Positions 43,939-55,881 of a DNA stretch of 64,000 bases are shown in pieces; positions within the stretch are counted from its first letter, which is position 1, and every line of letters starts with the position of its first letter. Source of the stretch: Kytococcus schroeteri (GTDB lineage Bacteria; Actinomycetota; Actinomycetes; Actinomycetales; Dermatophilaceae); assembly GCF_002847825.1 (NCBI RefSeq), contig NZ_PKIZ01000008.1, forward strand, positions 46,507 to 110,506, read 5' to 3'. The notes under the pieces were generated by a model that was not told where the DNA came from, made no database searches, and saw only the letters and a program-made list of their open reading frames with translations. The position numbers and the translations under genes were made by a program.

Positions 43939-46706
43939 GCCGAGGTGGACTCACCGCCCTGGGGTGCGACCGCACGTCGACGGGGAGCCCGACGGCGCAC
44001 CGTGCTGGTCTCGGCCACGCCGGCACCACCGGCGACGCTGGTGGTGGCCGCCGGGGCGGCCGGCGCCTCGACGCTGGGGGCCCCGCTGGCCGTCCGCGCC
44101 ACGCGGCGCGCGGTGGAACGACGCACCGTGGCCGCCGGGGCGGGCTCGGCGGCGTCCGCCACCGGCGCCCCCACGTAGGGCTCACCCTCGCCCTCGGGCT
44201 CGACGGGCACGGACGGACGACGGCCGATGCGACCGGTCACGACCGGCGCCGGCTCGGCCGGGGCCACGGCCTCGGGGGCGGAACCAGGCGACGCGGCAGC
44301 CTCGCTCTCGGGCTCGCTGACCTGCTGCGGGGCGGGCACCGGCTGGGCGCTCTCCGCGGCGGGGCCCTCGGGTGCGGCCTGCGGCGTGGAGGCCATGTCC
44401 TCGGCACGGGCCACGGGCACACCACCCTCGGTCTCGCCCTTGAGCGCGGCTGCGTGGACGGCCCGCGCGATCTGGGCCACCGACGGCCCGGAGGGACGGC
44501 GCTGCGTGCTCTCCTGGGCGCGGGCCTCCCCACCCTGGGACGAGCCACCGCCCTGGCCGCGGCCGGAACGGCGTCCGCCGCCGCCCTTCGGGGCCACCGG
44601 GGCGTCCTTCACCACCAGACCGTGGCCGTCGCAGTGCTGGCACTCCTCGCCGTAGACCTCCACGAGGCCGCTGCCCACGCGCTTGCGGGTCATCTGCACC
44701 AGGCCCAGCGAGGTGACCTCGGCCACCTGGTGCTTCGTGCGGTCGCGGGCCAGGCACTCCACCAGGCGGCGCACCACGAGGTCGCGGTTGCTCTCGAGCA
44801 CCATGTCGATGAAGTCCACGACGATGATGCCGCCGATGTCGCGCAGGCGGAGCTGCCGGACGATCTCCTCGGCCGCCTCGATGTTGTTCTTGGTGACGGT
44901 CTCCTCGAGGTTGCCGCCCGAGCCCACGAACTTTCCGGTGTTGACGTCGATGACGGTCATCGCCTCGGTGCGGTCGATGATCAGCGACCCGCCCGAGGGC
45001 AGCCAGACCTTGCGGTCCATCGCCTTGGCGATCTGCTCCTGCACCCGGAAGTGGTCGAACAGGTCCTCCTGCTCCTCCCACCGCTTCAACTTGCTCGACA
45101 GGTCGGGGGCGACGGCGTCGACGTACCCGTTCACCTCGTCCCAGGCCCGGTCGCCGGAGACCACGAGCGAGCCGAAGTCCTCGTTGAAGACGTCGCGGAT
45201 CACGCGCGTGGTGAGGTCGGGCTCACCGTGCACCATCACCGGCGCCGAGCCCTTGGCCTCGGTGGCGGCGATGCGCTCCCACTGGGCGGTGAGGCGCTCG
45301 ACGTCGGCGCGCAGCTCGGCCTCCGAGGCACCCTCGGCGGCCGTGCGCACGATGACGCCCGCCTCGGCCGGGACGACGTCCTTGAGGATCTTCTTCAGGC
45401 GCGCCCGCTCGGTGTCCGGCAGCTTGCGGCTGATGCCGGTGGTGGTGTTGCCCGGCACGTAGACCAGGTAGCGCCCCGGCAGGGAGACCTGCGCGGTGAG
45501 GCGGGCACCCTTGTGGCCGATGGGGTCCTTGGTCACCTGCACCAGCACGGCCTGGCCGGGCTGGAGGGCGGCCTCGATGCGCTTCTGCTCCCCCTTGGGC
45601 AGGCCGGCGGCCTCCCAGTTGACCTCACCGGCGTAGAGCACGCCGTTGCGGCCCTTGCCGATGTCGACGAACGCGGCCTCCATGGAGGGCAGCACGTTCT
45701 GCACCCGTCCGAGGTAGACGTTGCCCACCATCGTGGTCTGCTGCTTGCGGTCGATGTAGTGCTCCACCAGCACGCCGTCCTCGAGCACGCCCACCTGGGT
45801 GTAGTCGGCGGACTGGCGCACCAGCATCGTGCGCTCCACGCTCTCGCGGCGGGCGAGGAACTCGGCCTCGGTGAGCACGGTGCGCTTGCGGCCGGCCTCG
45901 CGGCCCTCGCGGCGGCGCTGCTTCTTGGCGGCCAGGCGGGTGGAACCCTGGACGCGGGTCACCTCGTCCCCGGCCTCGCCGGTGGCCTCGCTCTGCTGCT
46001 CGCCGCCCTCGCCACGGGACCGCCGGCGCCCACCGCGGGAGCGCTTGCGCGAGCGACGCGAGCGGCTGCTGCGCTCGTGGTCGGTGTCGTCCTCGCTCTG
46101 GTCGTCGGCACCGGCGGATCGCTGCTCGTCGGACTGCTCGGTTGCCTCGTCACCCTCGCGGGAGGCCTCGTCGGCCTGGCCCCGGCCACGACCACCCCGG
46201 CGGCGACGGGCCCGGCGGCCACCCCGCCCGCCCTCGGACTCGTCGTCAGCGGAGTCCTCACGGTCACGCTCCTCGGACGCCTCCGGGGCCTCGGACGCGT
46301 CGGCGTCCTGCTCCACGTCCTCGGCGGCCTCACCCCGGCGGCGACGGCGATCCGGGCGACGGCGGCGCACACGGCCCTCGCCGCGCGCCTCGTCGTCCTG
46401 GTCCTCGTGGTCGCGCTCCTGGGAACGCTCCTGCTCCGGGGTCTCCTCCGAGGTGGCCTCCGCCCCCTCGTCGCCGCGCCCGCGGCCTCCGCGCTCACCC
46501 CGCGACCGACGACCGCGGCCCTCGCCACGCTGGCGGCGCCCGGTGGGCTGGTCGTCCTCGTCGGACCGGCGGCGCGGGCTGCGCTCGGCCCCACGGGGCT
46601 CCTCGACCTCGTCCTCGGATCGGGAACGAGCGGCGCGGAAGGCGTCGGGGTCGGGTGCCTGGAAGAGCAGCGCGAAGGAACCGGGCTGCTGGGTCTGGTC
46701 CGTCAT
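43935..46706 (-). CDS. rne: ribonuclease E/G
   Basis: This 923-residue RNase E/G has a low-complexity Arg/Glu/Asp/Ser/Gly head (residues 20-265), the catalytic core with S1 domain (MVGNVYLGRVQNVLPSMEAAFVDIGKGRNG), RNase H/5' sensor and DNase-like parts with catalytic IDVNTGKFVG and VVDFIDM, and the zinc link CQHC. A Pro/Ala/Glu-rich tail follows. The ATG (MTDQTQQPGSFALLFQ) has GGAGG upstream. It cuts mRNA and rRNA precursors; the termini likely bind RNA or degradosome partners. Confidence 0.96.
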   Translation of the reverse strand: MTDQTQQPGSFALLFQAPDPDAFRAARSRSEDEVEEPRGAERSPRRRSDEDDQPTGRRQRGEGRGRRSRGERGGRGRGDEGAEATSEETPEQERSQERDHEDQDDEARGEGRVRRRRPDRRRRRGEAAEDVEQDADASEAPEASEERDREDSADDESEGGRGGRRARRRRGGRGRGQADEASREGDEATEQSDEQRSAGADDQSEDDTDHERSSRSRRSRKRSRGGRRRSRGEGGEQQSEATGEAGDEVTRVQGSTRLAAKKQRRREGREAGRKRTVLTEAEFLARRESVERTMLVRQSADYTQVGVLEDGVLVEHYIDRKQQTTMVGNVYLGRVQNVLPSMEAAFVDIGKGRNGVLYAGEVNWEAAGLPKGEQKRIEAALQPGQAVLVQVTKDPIGHKGARLTAQVSLPGRYLVYVPGNTTTGISRKLPDTERARLKKILKDVVPAEAGVIVRTAAEGASEAELRADVERLTAQWERIAATEAKGSAPVMVHGEPDLTTRVIRDVFNEDFGSLVVSGDRAWDEVNGYVDAVAPDLSSKLKRWEEQEDLFDHFRVQEQIAKAMDRKVWLPSGGSLIIDRTEAMTVIDVNTGKFVGSGGNLEETVTKNNIEAAEEIVRQLRLRDIGGIIVVDFIDMVLESNRDLVVRRLVECLARDRTKHQVAEVTSLGLVQMTRKRVGSGLVEVYGEECQHCDGHGLVVKDAPVAPKGGGGRRSGRGQGGGSSQGGEARAQESTQRRPSGPSVAQIARAVHAAALKGETEGGVPVARAEDMASTPQAAPEGPAAESAQPVPAPQQVSEPESEAAASPGSAPEAVAPAEPAPVVTGRIGRRPSVPVEPEGEGEPYVGAPVADAAEPAPAATVRRSTARRVARTASGAPSVEAPAAPAATTSVAGGAGVAETSTVRRRAPRRRAVAPQGGESTSA

Positions 46707-46980
46707 GCGGAGACCTCCACCGCAGGAGGGTCGCCACCCGTGCCGGCGACGGATCCCTCCGGTCTGCCGGCGCGACCGTCCACGCGGTCGTTCGTGCCGC
46801 CGTGGGCGGCGAAAAGTCTGGGGTACGGCGTGGCTCGCGCGAGGCGCGTCACCCACCGCCGGCACGCTTCCGGTGGCCGCATCGACCAAGGAGTTCGCGC
46901 CGGGAACGTGCCCCCGGGGTGAGGGGGACGTACCGCCCACAAGTGTCGCACACCACGGGCGGGCCGGCCCGACCCCGCGG
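46707..46980 (-). other. 274-base leader region of rne
   Basis: Between rodA and rne there is no gene. No clear terminator follows rodA. RNase E genes are often autoregulated through a long structured leader, and this stretch has the size for one, but no promoter stands out. Confidence 0.4.
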
Positions 46981-48252
46981 TCAGTCGTCCGAGCGCGTCG
47001 CGATGGCCATGGCGTTGAGCAGGCCGAGGGCGATCCACCCCGCGAACATCGAGGACCCGCCGTAGCTCACGAAGGGCAGCGGCACACCCGTCATCGGCAG
47101 CATGCCCATGGTCATGCCCACGTTCTCCGTGGTCTGCGCGGCGAACCAGCAGGCGATGCCCACGGCCACCAGGCGCGGGAAGACGTCCGTCGTGCGCTGC
47201 GCGATGGACAGGGCACGCAGCACCACGAACACCAGCAGCAGCAGCACGAGCAGGCCGCCCACCAGACCGAACTCCTCGGCCACCACGGCGAAGATGAAGT
47301 CCGACTCGTCCACCGGGAGGAAGCCGCCCTGGGCCTGCCGCCCCTGCAGGTAGCCCTGCCCGAAGAGCCCGCCGGAGCCGACCGCGATCTTGGACTGGAT
47401 GACCTGGTAGCCGGTCCCGCTCGGGTCCTGCTCGGGGTGCAGGAAGGTGGTGAGGCGGTCCATCTGGTGCTTGGCCAGCAGCCCGCTCGTGATGGCCACG
47501 GTGGCCACGGTGACGGCCCCCACGAGCGCGGCCAGCACCCACCACCGGTTGGCCCCCGAGAGGGCCACCACCCCGAACCCCATGAGCCCGATGATGATGC
47601 CCGAGCCCAGATCGGGCTGCAGCATCACCAGGCCCAGGGTGAGGAACACCAGGGTCCAGGCCAGCACCACCTGCAGCGAGCCGGGCTCGGCCACCTTGGG
47701 GCGCAACCGGTCGCTGAGGATGGCGGCCAGCCCCAGGCAGAGCGCGATCTTCATGAACTCCGTGGGCTGGATGGTGAAGCCACCACCGATGACGATCCAC
47801 GACTTGGCGCCGTAGATCTCCTTGCCGATGACGAGCACCAGGGCCAGGCCGGCCCAGCCCAGGAGCACCACCCACGGGGTGAGGCTCCGCAGCCGGTAGA
47901 CGTCCAGGCGGGAGATCACGGCGAACAGGCCCAGGCCCAGGCCCAGGTTGATGAGGTGCTTGACCGCGGTGGCCGCACCGGTGTCCATGTGGGTGGTGCT
48001 GTAGATGGCCAGGGCGCCGAGCAGGCTCAGCGCCAGGGCCACGCCCACCAACGGCCAGTCCGTGCGCTGCAGCACCCGCTCGACGACCGGCTGCTCGCGG
48101 GGGAGGTCGCTCGGGCGCACCGCGCCGACGGGCGCCGCCCAGCGGTGGGGCACGGTGCTCGGCCTCGCCCCCTCGTCGGTCGGGAACGTCACGGCGCTGC
48201 GCGAGCGCGCGGGGCGGGTGCTCGGCGAGGTCTCGGGGAAGGCTCCGCTCAC
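46981..48252 (-). CDS. rodA: SEDS peptidoglycan glycosyltransferase RodA
   Basis: This 423-residue SEDS protein has a 65-residue cytoplasmic head and about ten helices. GSGGLFGQGYLQGRQAQGGFLPVDESDFIFAVVAEEFG is the catalytic extracellular loop region; NVGMTMGMLPMTGVPLPFVSYGGSS is the family signature and its M-x-x-G-M form favours RodA over FtsW. It polymerises lipid II with a class B PBP. Unusually it is coupled to ribF by a GTGA overlap and not to mreCD or a PBP2 gene. Confidence 0.92.
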   Translation of the reverse strand: MSGAFPETSPSTRPARSRSAVTFPTDEGARPSTVPHRWAAPVGAVRPSDLPREQPVVERVLQRTDWPLVGVALALSLLGALAIYSTTHMDTGAATAVKHLINLGLGLGLFAVISRLDVYRLRSLTPWVVLLGWAGLALVLVIGKEIYGAKSWIVIGGGFTIQPTEFMKIALCLGLAAILSDRLRPKVAEPGSLQVVLAWTLVFLTLGLVMLQPDLGSGIIIGLMGFGVVALSGANRWWVLAALVGAVTVATVAITSGLLAKHQMDRLTTFLHPEQDPSGTGYQVIQSKIAVGSGGLFGQGYLQGRQAQGGFLPVDESDFIFAVVAEEFGLVGGLLVLLLLVFVVLRALSIAQRTTDVFPRLVAVGIACWFAAQTTENVGMTMGMLPMTGVPLPFVSYGGSSMFAGWIALGLLNAMAIATRSDD

Positions 48253-49205
48253 GAGAGCACCTCCCGCGCCTCCGCGACGTCGGCGGTCATCTGCTCCACG
48301 AGCGGCTCGATGCCACCGAAGCGCACCATGCCGCGCAGGCGCTGCACGAACTCCACGCCCACGGACCGGCCGTAGAGGTCCAGCCCCGTCCGGTCGATGA
48401 CGTGGGCCTCCACCGTGCGGCGCTGACCGTCGAAGGTGGGGTTGCTGCCCACGGAGATCGCGGCGGGCAGTCGGCGCCCCGGGTCCTCGTCCGGCGCGTC
48501 GTCGAGCACCAGCCAGCCGGCGTAGACGCCGTCGGCGGGGACCATGCCCTCGGCGTCGGCCGAGAGGTTGGCGGTCGGGAAGCCCAGCTCGCGCCCCCGG
48601 TGGTCACCGTGCACCACGGTGCCGCGCACGGTGTGCGGTCGCCCGAGGTGCTCGGCGGCGAGGTCGACTCGGCCGTCGCGCAGGGCGGAACGGACCGCGG
48701 TGGAGGACCACCGGGTCACGCCGGACTCCCCGCGGTCCTCGAGCACCACCACCTCGAAGCCGAACTCCTCGCCCAGCTCGCGCAGGGTGTCGACGGTGCC
48801 GGCGTTCCCGCGGCCGAAGCGGGAGTCCCGCCCCACGACGATGCGCCGCATCCCGAAGTCGCGCACGTAGGTGCCCTCGACGAACTCGCGGGGCCCCTGC
48901 GCGGCGAGCTCGTGGGTGAACTCCTGCGCCACGACCACGTCCACCCCGGCCGACTCCAGGAGCTCCAGGCGCTGGGCCAGGCTGCACACGGCCTCCGGCG
49001 CGCGCTCGGGGTGGAGCACCTCCAGCGGGTGGGGGTGGAAGGTCAGCACCACGGAGGCGAGGTCGTGCTCCCGCGCCTCGGCGGTGAGGCGGTCCAGCAC
49101 GGCCCGGTGCCCACGGTGGAGGCCGTCGAAGGTGCCGATGGTGACGGCGGTGCCGCGCCGGCGCACCTCGTGGGGGACCTGGTCGGGGTGGGTCAGTCTG
49201 AGCAC
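48249..49205 (-). CDS. ribF: bifunctional riboflavin kinase/FMN adenylyltransferase
   Basis: This 318-residue enzyme makes FMN and FAD. N-terminal FAD synthetase domain: VTIGTFDGLHRGHRAVLDRL (HxGH), FGRGNAGTVDTLRE. C-terminal kinase: VVHGDHRGRELGFPTANL and DGVYAGWLVL. GTG 49205 was selected because TAGACT is 7 bases upstream and the protein then starts LRLTHPDQVP. The TAG of that hexamer is also the truB stop. Confidence 0.95.
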   Translation of the reverse strand: MLRLTHPDQVPHEVRRRGTAVTIGTFDGLHRGHRAVLDRLTAEAREHDLASVVLTFHPHPLEVLHPERAPEAVCSLAQRLELLESAGVDVVVAQEFTHELAAQGPREFVEGTYVRDFGMRRIVVGRDSRFGRGNAGTVDTLRELGEEFGFEVVVLEDRGESGVTRWSSTAVRSALRDGRVDLAAEHLGRPHTVRGTVVHGDHRGRELGFPTANLSADAEGMVPADGVYAGWLVLDDAPDEDPGRRLPAAISVGSNPTFDGQRRTVEAHVIDRTGLDLYGRSVGVEFVQRLRGMVRFGGIEPLVEQMTADVAEAREVLS

Positions 49206-49212
49206 GGCGGCG

Positions 49213-49218
49213 AGTCTA
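49213..49218 (-). promoter_or_regulatory. leaderless -10 element for ribF
   Basis: TAGACT on the minus strand is followed by 7 bases and the GTG at 49205. Its TAG is the stop codon of truB. Confidence 0.55.
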
Positions 49219-50262
49219 CGACCCGGCCCCCGTCGCGGGCGGGAAGACGGTGGTCGGCTGCCACCGCTCCCCCGCGCGCGTGGCCACGGCCACGAGCTCG
49301 CCCGCCTCGTCCAGCAGCGCCGCCCTCCCCGCCTGGTCGACGGTGAGCGCACGGGAGGGGTCGCCCTCCCACGCGGGCTCGGCCGCGGGGGTGACCTGCA
49401 TGCCGTTGCGCACGCGCGCCACGGCGGCATCGTCGAGGCGCCCGACCGGCAGCACCCGGCGGGCCACCTCCCCCATCGGCACCACGGGCAGGTGGGCCGG
49501 CAACCCGCCCCCCTCACGCACCTCCACGAGCTCCTGCAGCGGTGCCGCGAGGTCGAGGGTGAAGCCGCCCACCGCCTCGCGCCGCAGGGCCACCAGGTGC
49601 CCCTCGGAGCCCAGGGCACGGCCCAGGTCGCGCGCCAGGGCGCGGACGTAGGTCCCCGACGAGACCCTCACCCGGACGTCGAGATCGAGGGTCTCGGTGC
49701 CTGAGGCACCCGTCGAGGGTCGACGATCGAGCACCTCGAAGGAGTACACCGTCACCGGCCTCGGGGCGAGCTCGAACTCCTCCCCGTCACGCACCTTGGC
49801 GTGGGCGCGCTTGCCGTCCACCTTGAGGGCGCTCACGGCGCTGGGGACCTGCTGGACCTCCCCGGTGAGCGACGCGACGGCGTCCTGCAGCGCCGGACCA
49901 CCGGCCAGCAGGACCTCGCGGTCGGGCACACCCGGCGTGGCGGTGAACTCGCCCTGGGCGTCCTCGGTGGTGGTGCCCTCCCCCAGCCGGATCGTGGCGG
50001 AGTAGGTCTTGTCGGCACCCACCAGGTGGGTCAGCAAGCGGGTGGCCCGCCCCACCCCCACGAGCAGGACGCCCGTCGCCATGGGGTCGAGGGTGCCGGC
50101 GTGCCCCACCTTGCGGGTGGCGCACAGCCAGCGGCAGCGCGAGACGACGTCGTGGGAGGTCGGTCCCTCGGGCTTGTCGAGCACGAGGAGGCCGTCCGGC
50201 GCCGGGTCCGGACGCGGGGTCCGGGGCGCGGGACGGCCCTGCGACGCCGACCTGCCGCTCAC
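49216..50262 (-). CDS. truB: tRNA pseudouridine-55 synthase TruB
   Basis: This 348-residue enzyme isomerises U55 in the T-loop of tRNAs. The catalytic Asp is in KVGHAGTLDPMATGVL; DGLLVLDKPEGPTSHDVV opens the domain, and the KVDGKRAHAKVRDGEEF block and the actinobacterial TruB C-terminal domain follow. The GTG start overlaps rbfA (GTGA). Confidence 0.95.
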   Translation of the reverse strand: MSGRSASQGRPAPRTPRPDPAPDGLLVLDKPEGPTSHDVVSRCRWLCATRKVGHAGTLDPMATGVLLVGVGRATRLLTHLVGADKTYSATIRLGEGTTTEDAQGEFTATPGVPDREVLLAGGPALQDAVASLTGEVQQVPSAVSALKVDGKRAHAKVRDGEEFELAPRPVTVYSFEVLDRRPSTGASGTETLDLDVRVRVSSGTYVRALARDLGRALGSEGHLVALRREAVGGFTLDLAAPLQELVEVREGGGLPAHLPVVPMGEVARRVLPVGRLDDAAVARVRNGMQVTPAAEPAWEGDPSRALTVDQAGRAALLDEAGELVAVATRAGERWQPTTVFPPATGAGS

Positions 50263-50693
50263 TGGTCCTCGTCGTCGGCCGGCTTCTTGTACGGGTCCTC
50301 GTCGCCGGCGTAGACGGCCCCGGCGTTCTCCCGCGCACGGCGCTCGTCGTCCTCCTTGGCGCGGCGCAGCACGTCCTCGAGGTGGGCGGCGTCCTCGGGC
50401 AGGGCGTCATGCACGAACTCCAGCGAGGGCGTCATGCGGATGCCCAGGCCCTTGCCGACCAGGGTGCGGAGCTTGCCGCGGTTGCGCTGCAGCAGCTCGT
50501 CGGTGAGCTCCCGCTGGCGGTCGTCGCCGAGCACGGTCCAGAACACAGTGGCGTGCTGCAGGTCAGGGGTCACGCGGGCGTCGGTGACCGTCATCATGCC
50601 CAGGTCCGGGTCCTTGACCACGGCGGCGACGTTCTCCGCGAGGATGTCGCGGATGCGCTCGGCGATCTTGCGGGCGCGTGCGGGGTCGGCCAT
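50259..50693 (-). CDS. rbfA: 30S ribosome-binding factor RbfA
   Basis: This 144-residue protein is a KH-fold assembly factor. ADPARARKIAERIRDILAENVAAVVKDPDLGMMTVTDARVTPDLQHATVF is typical. A 30-residue charged tail ends KKPADDEDQ. The ATG has AAGGAG upstream. It is the first gene after a strong terminator, so truB-rbfA probably has its own promoter or depends on read-through. Confidence 0.95.
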   Translation of the reverse strand: MADPARARKIAERIRDILAENVAAVVKDPDLGMMTVTDARVTPDLQHATVFWTVLGDDRQRELTDELLQRNRGKLRTLVGKGLGIRMTPSLEFVHDALPEDAAHLEDVLRRAKEDDERRARENAGAVYAGDEDPYKKPADDEDQ

Positions 50694-50757
50694 GTCGGGC
50701 TCCTTCGTGCAGGGGGTCGTGCTGGCGGGGCACCAGCCTAGGTCAGGTCTCGTACGG

Positions 50758-50793
50758 CCGAGGGGCCGCACCCGGGTGGGTGCGGCCCCTCGG
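50758..50793. terminator. terminator between infB and rbfA
   Basis: A perfect 16-bp stem (CCGAGGGGCCGCACCC and complement) with a 4-base loop lies 19 bases past infB. Confidence 0.88.
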
Positions 50794-50812
50794 ACCGGAG
50801 GTGCGGTGCGCG

Positions 50813-53635
<2,823 letters not shown>

Positions 53636-53704
53636 ATCTCTCCTGTCTGGCCCTCGCCAGGCAGGCGGGGCCTTTGTCAGTACTGGGTGCTCATCGCTGA
53701 GTAC

Positions 53705-54127
53705 TCATCGGGTGCTCATCGCGTGTGTCCCGCTTCCATGTCCTGTTCCTCTCGTCTGCTCGCCCGAGGTCGTGAGCCCTTCTGCCCACGAGATGACCTC
53801 GCCGAGGTCGACGTCGCCCGGGAGCCGCAGGGCTCTCGGGATGGCGCGCCGCTGCACGGCACGCTCCACGCACGCAGGGTCGGGGTGGAGGTGTGCTCCA
53901 CGCCCGGGCAACCTACGCATCGGGTCCGGCACCACACGCGTGCCGGACCGACCGGATGTCCGGGGCCCGTCCGGACCGCCGTCGTGCCCGGCAGCCACCC
54001 CGGTCGGTTCCGAGGGGGCAGGGACGGCGACGAGGCGCACGAGCTCCGCCTGGGGGTCCCTGCCGCGGCACCCGACGCACGTTCGCACGGGGGTGTGGGG
54101 GGCAGGCGTACCCGCAGGACCACCCAT
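53705..54127 (-). CDS. ylxR: YlxR family RNA-binding protein
   Basis: This ~140-residue protein has the YlxR core TCVGCRGRDPQAELVRLV and VVPDPMRRLPGRGAHLHPDPACVERAVQRRAIPRAL, with a 35-residue linker between and a long C-terminal tail. YlxR binds RNA and is linked to RNase P in some bacteria. It lies 16 bases after nusA with no obvious Shine-Dalgarno site, so the start is uncertain; a GTG about 17 codons further in (giving MRTCVGC) is possible. Confidence 0.8.
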   Translation of the reverse strand: MGGPAGTPAPHTPVRTCVGCRGRDPQAELVRLVAVPAPSEPTGVAAGHDGGPDGPRTSGRSGTRVVPDPMRRLPGRGAHLHPDPACVERAVQRRAIPRALRLPGDVDLGEVISWAEGLTTSGEQTRGTGHGSGTHAMSTR

Positions 54128-54143
54128 TCTAACCCGCCGGACG

Positions 54144-55178
54144 TCAGCCCGCCGACGGCGGGGCTGCCGGGGCGTCCGCGTCCGCCGCCCCACCGACCGG
54201 CTGGTCCGGCTGGATGTCGATGCGCCAGCCGGTCAGGCGGGCCGCCAGACGGGCGTTCTGCCCCTCCTTGCCGATGGCCAGGGAGAGCTGGTGGGAGGGC
54301 ACCGTGACCCGCGCCGAGCGGGTCTTGGCGTCCACCACCGTCACGGAGGTCACCTTGGCCGGGGAGAGCGCTGCGGCCACGAAGCGCTGCGGGTCCTCGT
54401 CGTAGTCGACGATGTCGATCTTCTCGCCCTGCAGCTCGTTCATCACCGCCCGCACGCGGCCCCCCATCGGGCCGATGCAGGCGCCCTTGGCGTTGACGCC
54501 GGACTGCGTCCCGCGCACGGCCACCTTGGACCGGTGCCCCGCCTCGCGGGCGATGGACTCGATCTTCACGGTGCCGTCGGCCACCTCGGGCACCTCGAGC
54601 GCGAAGAGCTTGCGCACGAGGTTGGGGTGGGTGCGGCTCAGGCCGATGACCGGGCCCTTCATACCGCGCTTGACGTGGATGACGTAGCAGCGGATGCGGT
54701 CGCCGTGGGCGTACTTCTCCAGCGGCACCTGCTCGGAGGTGCCCAGCAGGCCCTCGATGGTGCCGAGGTCGACGTGGATGGCGTGCGGGTCGTTGCTCTG
54801 CTGGATGACCCCGGCGACGATGTCGCCCTCCTTGCCCTTGAAGTCACCCAGGACGGCCTCGTCCTCGATGTCGCGCAGGCGCTGGCGGATCACCTGGCGC
54901 ACGGTGAACGCCCCGATCCGGCCGAAGTCCTCGGGGGTGTCGTCGAACTCGGGACCGGCCTCGCCGCGCGTGCCGTCCTCGAGCACCGGCGCGTCCTCGC
55001 GGGCCCACACCACGACCTGCCCGGTCTTGCGGTCGAGCTCCACGCGCGCGTTGCGCCGGCCGCCGGCCTCGTGCTGGTAGGCCTGCAGGAGGCCGGCCTC
55101 CAGGGAGGGCACCAGCACGTCGAGCGGGATCTCGCGCTCTCGCTCCAGGTCGCGGAGCACTGCCATGTCGATCTTCAT
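54144..55178 (-). CDS. nusA: transcription termination/antitermination factor NusA
   Basis: This 344-residue factor has an N-terminal RNAP-binding domain ([22 protein letters not shown]), S1 ([22 protein letters not shown]) and KH1/KH2 ([36 protein letters not shown]). It lacks the acidic repeats of E. coli NusA, as usual in Actinobacteria. ATG 55178 has GAGGAGAAG upstream. It is in the order rimP-nusA-ylxR-infB. Confidence 0.96.
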   Translation of the reverse strand: MKIDMAVLRDLEREREIPLDVLVPSLEAGLLQAYQHEAGGRRNARVELDRKTGQVVVWAREDAPVLEDGTRGEAGPEFDDTPEDFGRIGAFTVRQVIRQRLRDIEDEAVLGDFKGKEGDIVAGVIQQSNDPHAIHVDLGTIEGLLGTSEQVPLEKYAHGDRIRCYVIHVKRGMKGPVIGLSRTHPNLVRKLFALEVPEVADGTVKIESIAREAGHRSKVAVRGTQSGVNAKGACIGPMGGRVRAVMNELQGEKIDIVDYDEDPQRFVAAALSPAKVTSVTVVDAKTRSARVTVPSHQLSLAIGKEGQNARLAARLTGWRIDIQPDQPVGGAADADAPAAPPSAG

Positions 55179-55248
55179 TGTCTTCTCCTCGCACGGCCCC
55201 GTGGGGGGCTCGGACAGCTGTGGGCCCCGCGGTCGCGGGGCGGGTGGG

Positions 55249-55731
55249 TCACCGGCGGAACTCGACCTGGACCTGACCGGTGCCGGTCTCACCGGCAGCC
55301 AGGGTGCGCCCGTCCTCGAGCTCGACGCCCTCGGTGGTGACGCGCACGACGCGGGCGGTGAACGGCTCGGCGCCCTCCGCCCGGAACTCCACCAGCCGCC
55401 CCACGGCGCGGCGGAAGTGCTCCGGGGCGGTGAGCGGACGGTCGACGCCCGGGGAGCTGACCTCGAGCGTGTAGGGCTGCTCGCCGAAGGGGTCGTCGGC
55501 GTCGATGGCGGTGCTCACGGCCTCGGTGGCCTCGGCCACCTGGTCGAGGGTCACCGGCTCCAGCACGGAGGCCCCGTCGTCCTGCGCCGGGAGGGTGGGC
55601 TCCACCAGGACGCGCACCACCGAGCGCTTGCCGGCCGGCGTGATGACGACGTCGGGGACCTCGAGCCCCAGCGGGGCGACGGCCTGCCCGGCGATCTGCT
55701 GCACCTTCTCGGCGCGGTCTGCGAGTGCCAC
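55249..55731 (-). CDS. rimP: ribosome maturation factor RimP
   Basis: This 160-residue 30S assembly factor has the IEVSSPG-like motif [30 protein letters not shown] and the C-terminal Sm-like domain. It starts at GTG after AGGAGG. It heads the rimP-nusA-ylxR-infB transcription order. The much larger open frame upstream is antisense to the lipoprotein gene. Confidence 0.94.
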   Translation of the reverse strand: MALADRAEKVQQIAGQAVAPLGLEVPDVVITPAGKRSVVRVLVEPTLPAQDDGASVLEPVTLDQVAEATEAVSTAIDADDPFGEQPYTLEVSSPGVDRPLTAPEHFRRAVGRLVEFRAEGAEPFTARVVRVTTEGVELEDGRTLAAGETGTGQVQVEFRR

Positions 55732-55881
55732 GTGTGCCTCCTGGTGCCGGTCGGACGGCTGTTCTCGAGTCGGATGCCCGGCGCGGTGCGCACCGAATTG
55801 TGGCCAGCATCCTAGTCGGGAACGATCCGGACGGGCGAGTCCACCGCAGCGGGCCCGCTGCCCGCGTGCCATCATCGGAGC

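Noticed and set aside
43917..46922. A 1001-codon open frame on the plus strand across rne
   Set aside because: It mirrors rne on the other strand. The Leu/Ala/Gly/Arg pseudo-protein is what GC-rich codon bias produces antisense to a real gene; there is no start signal.
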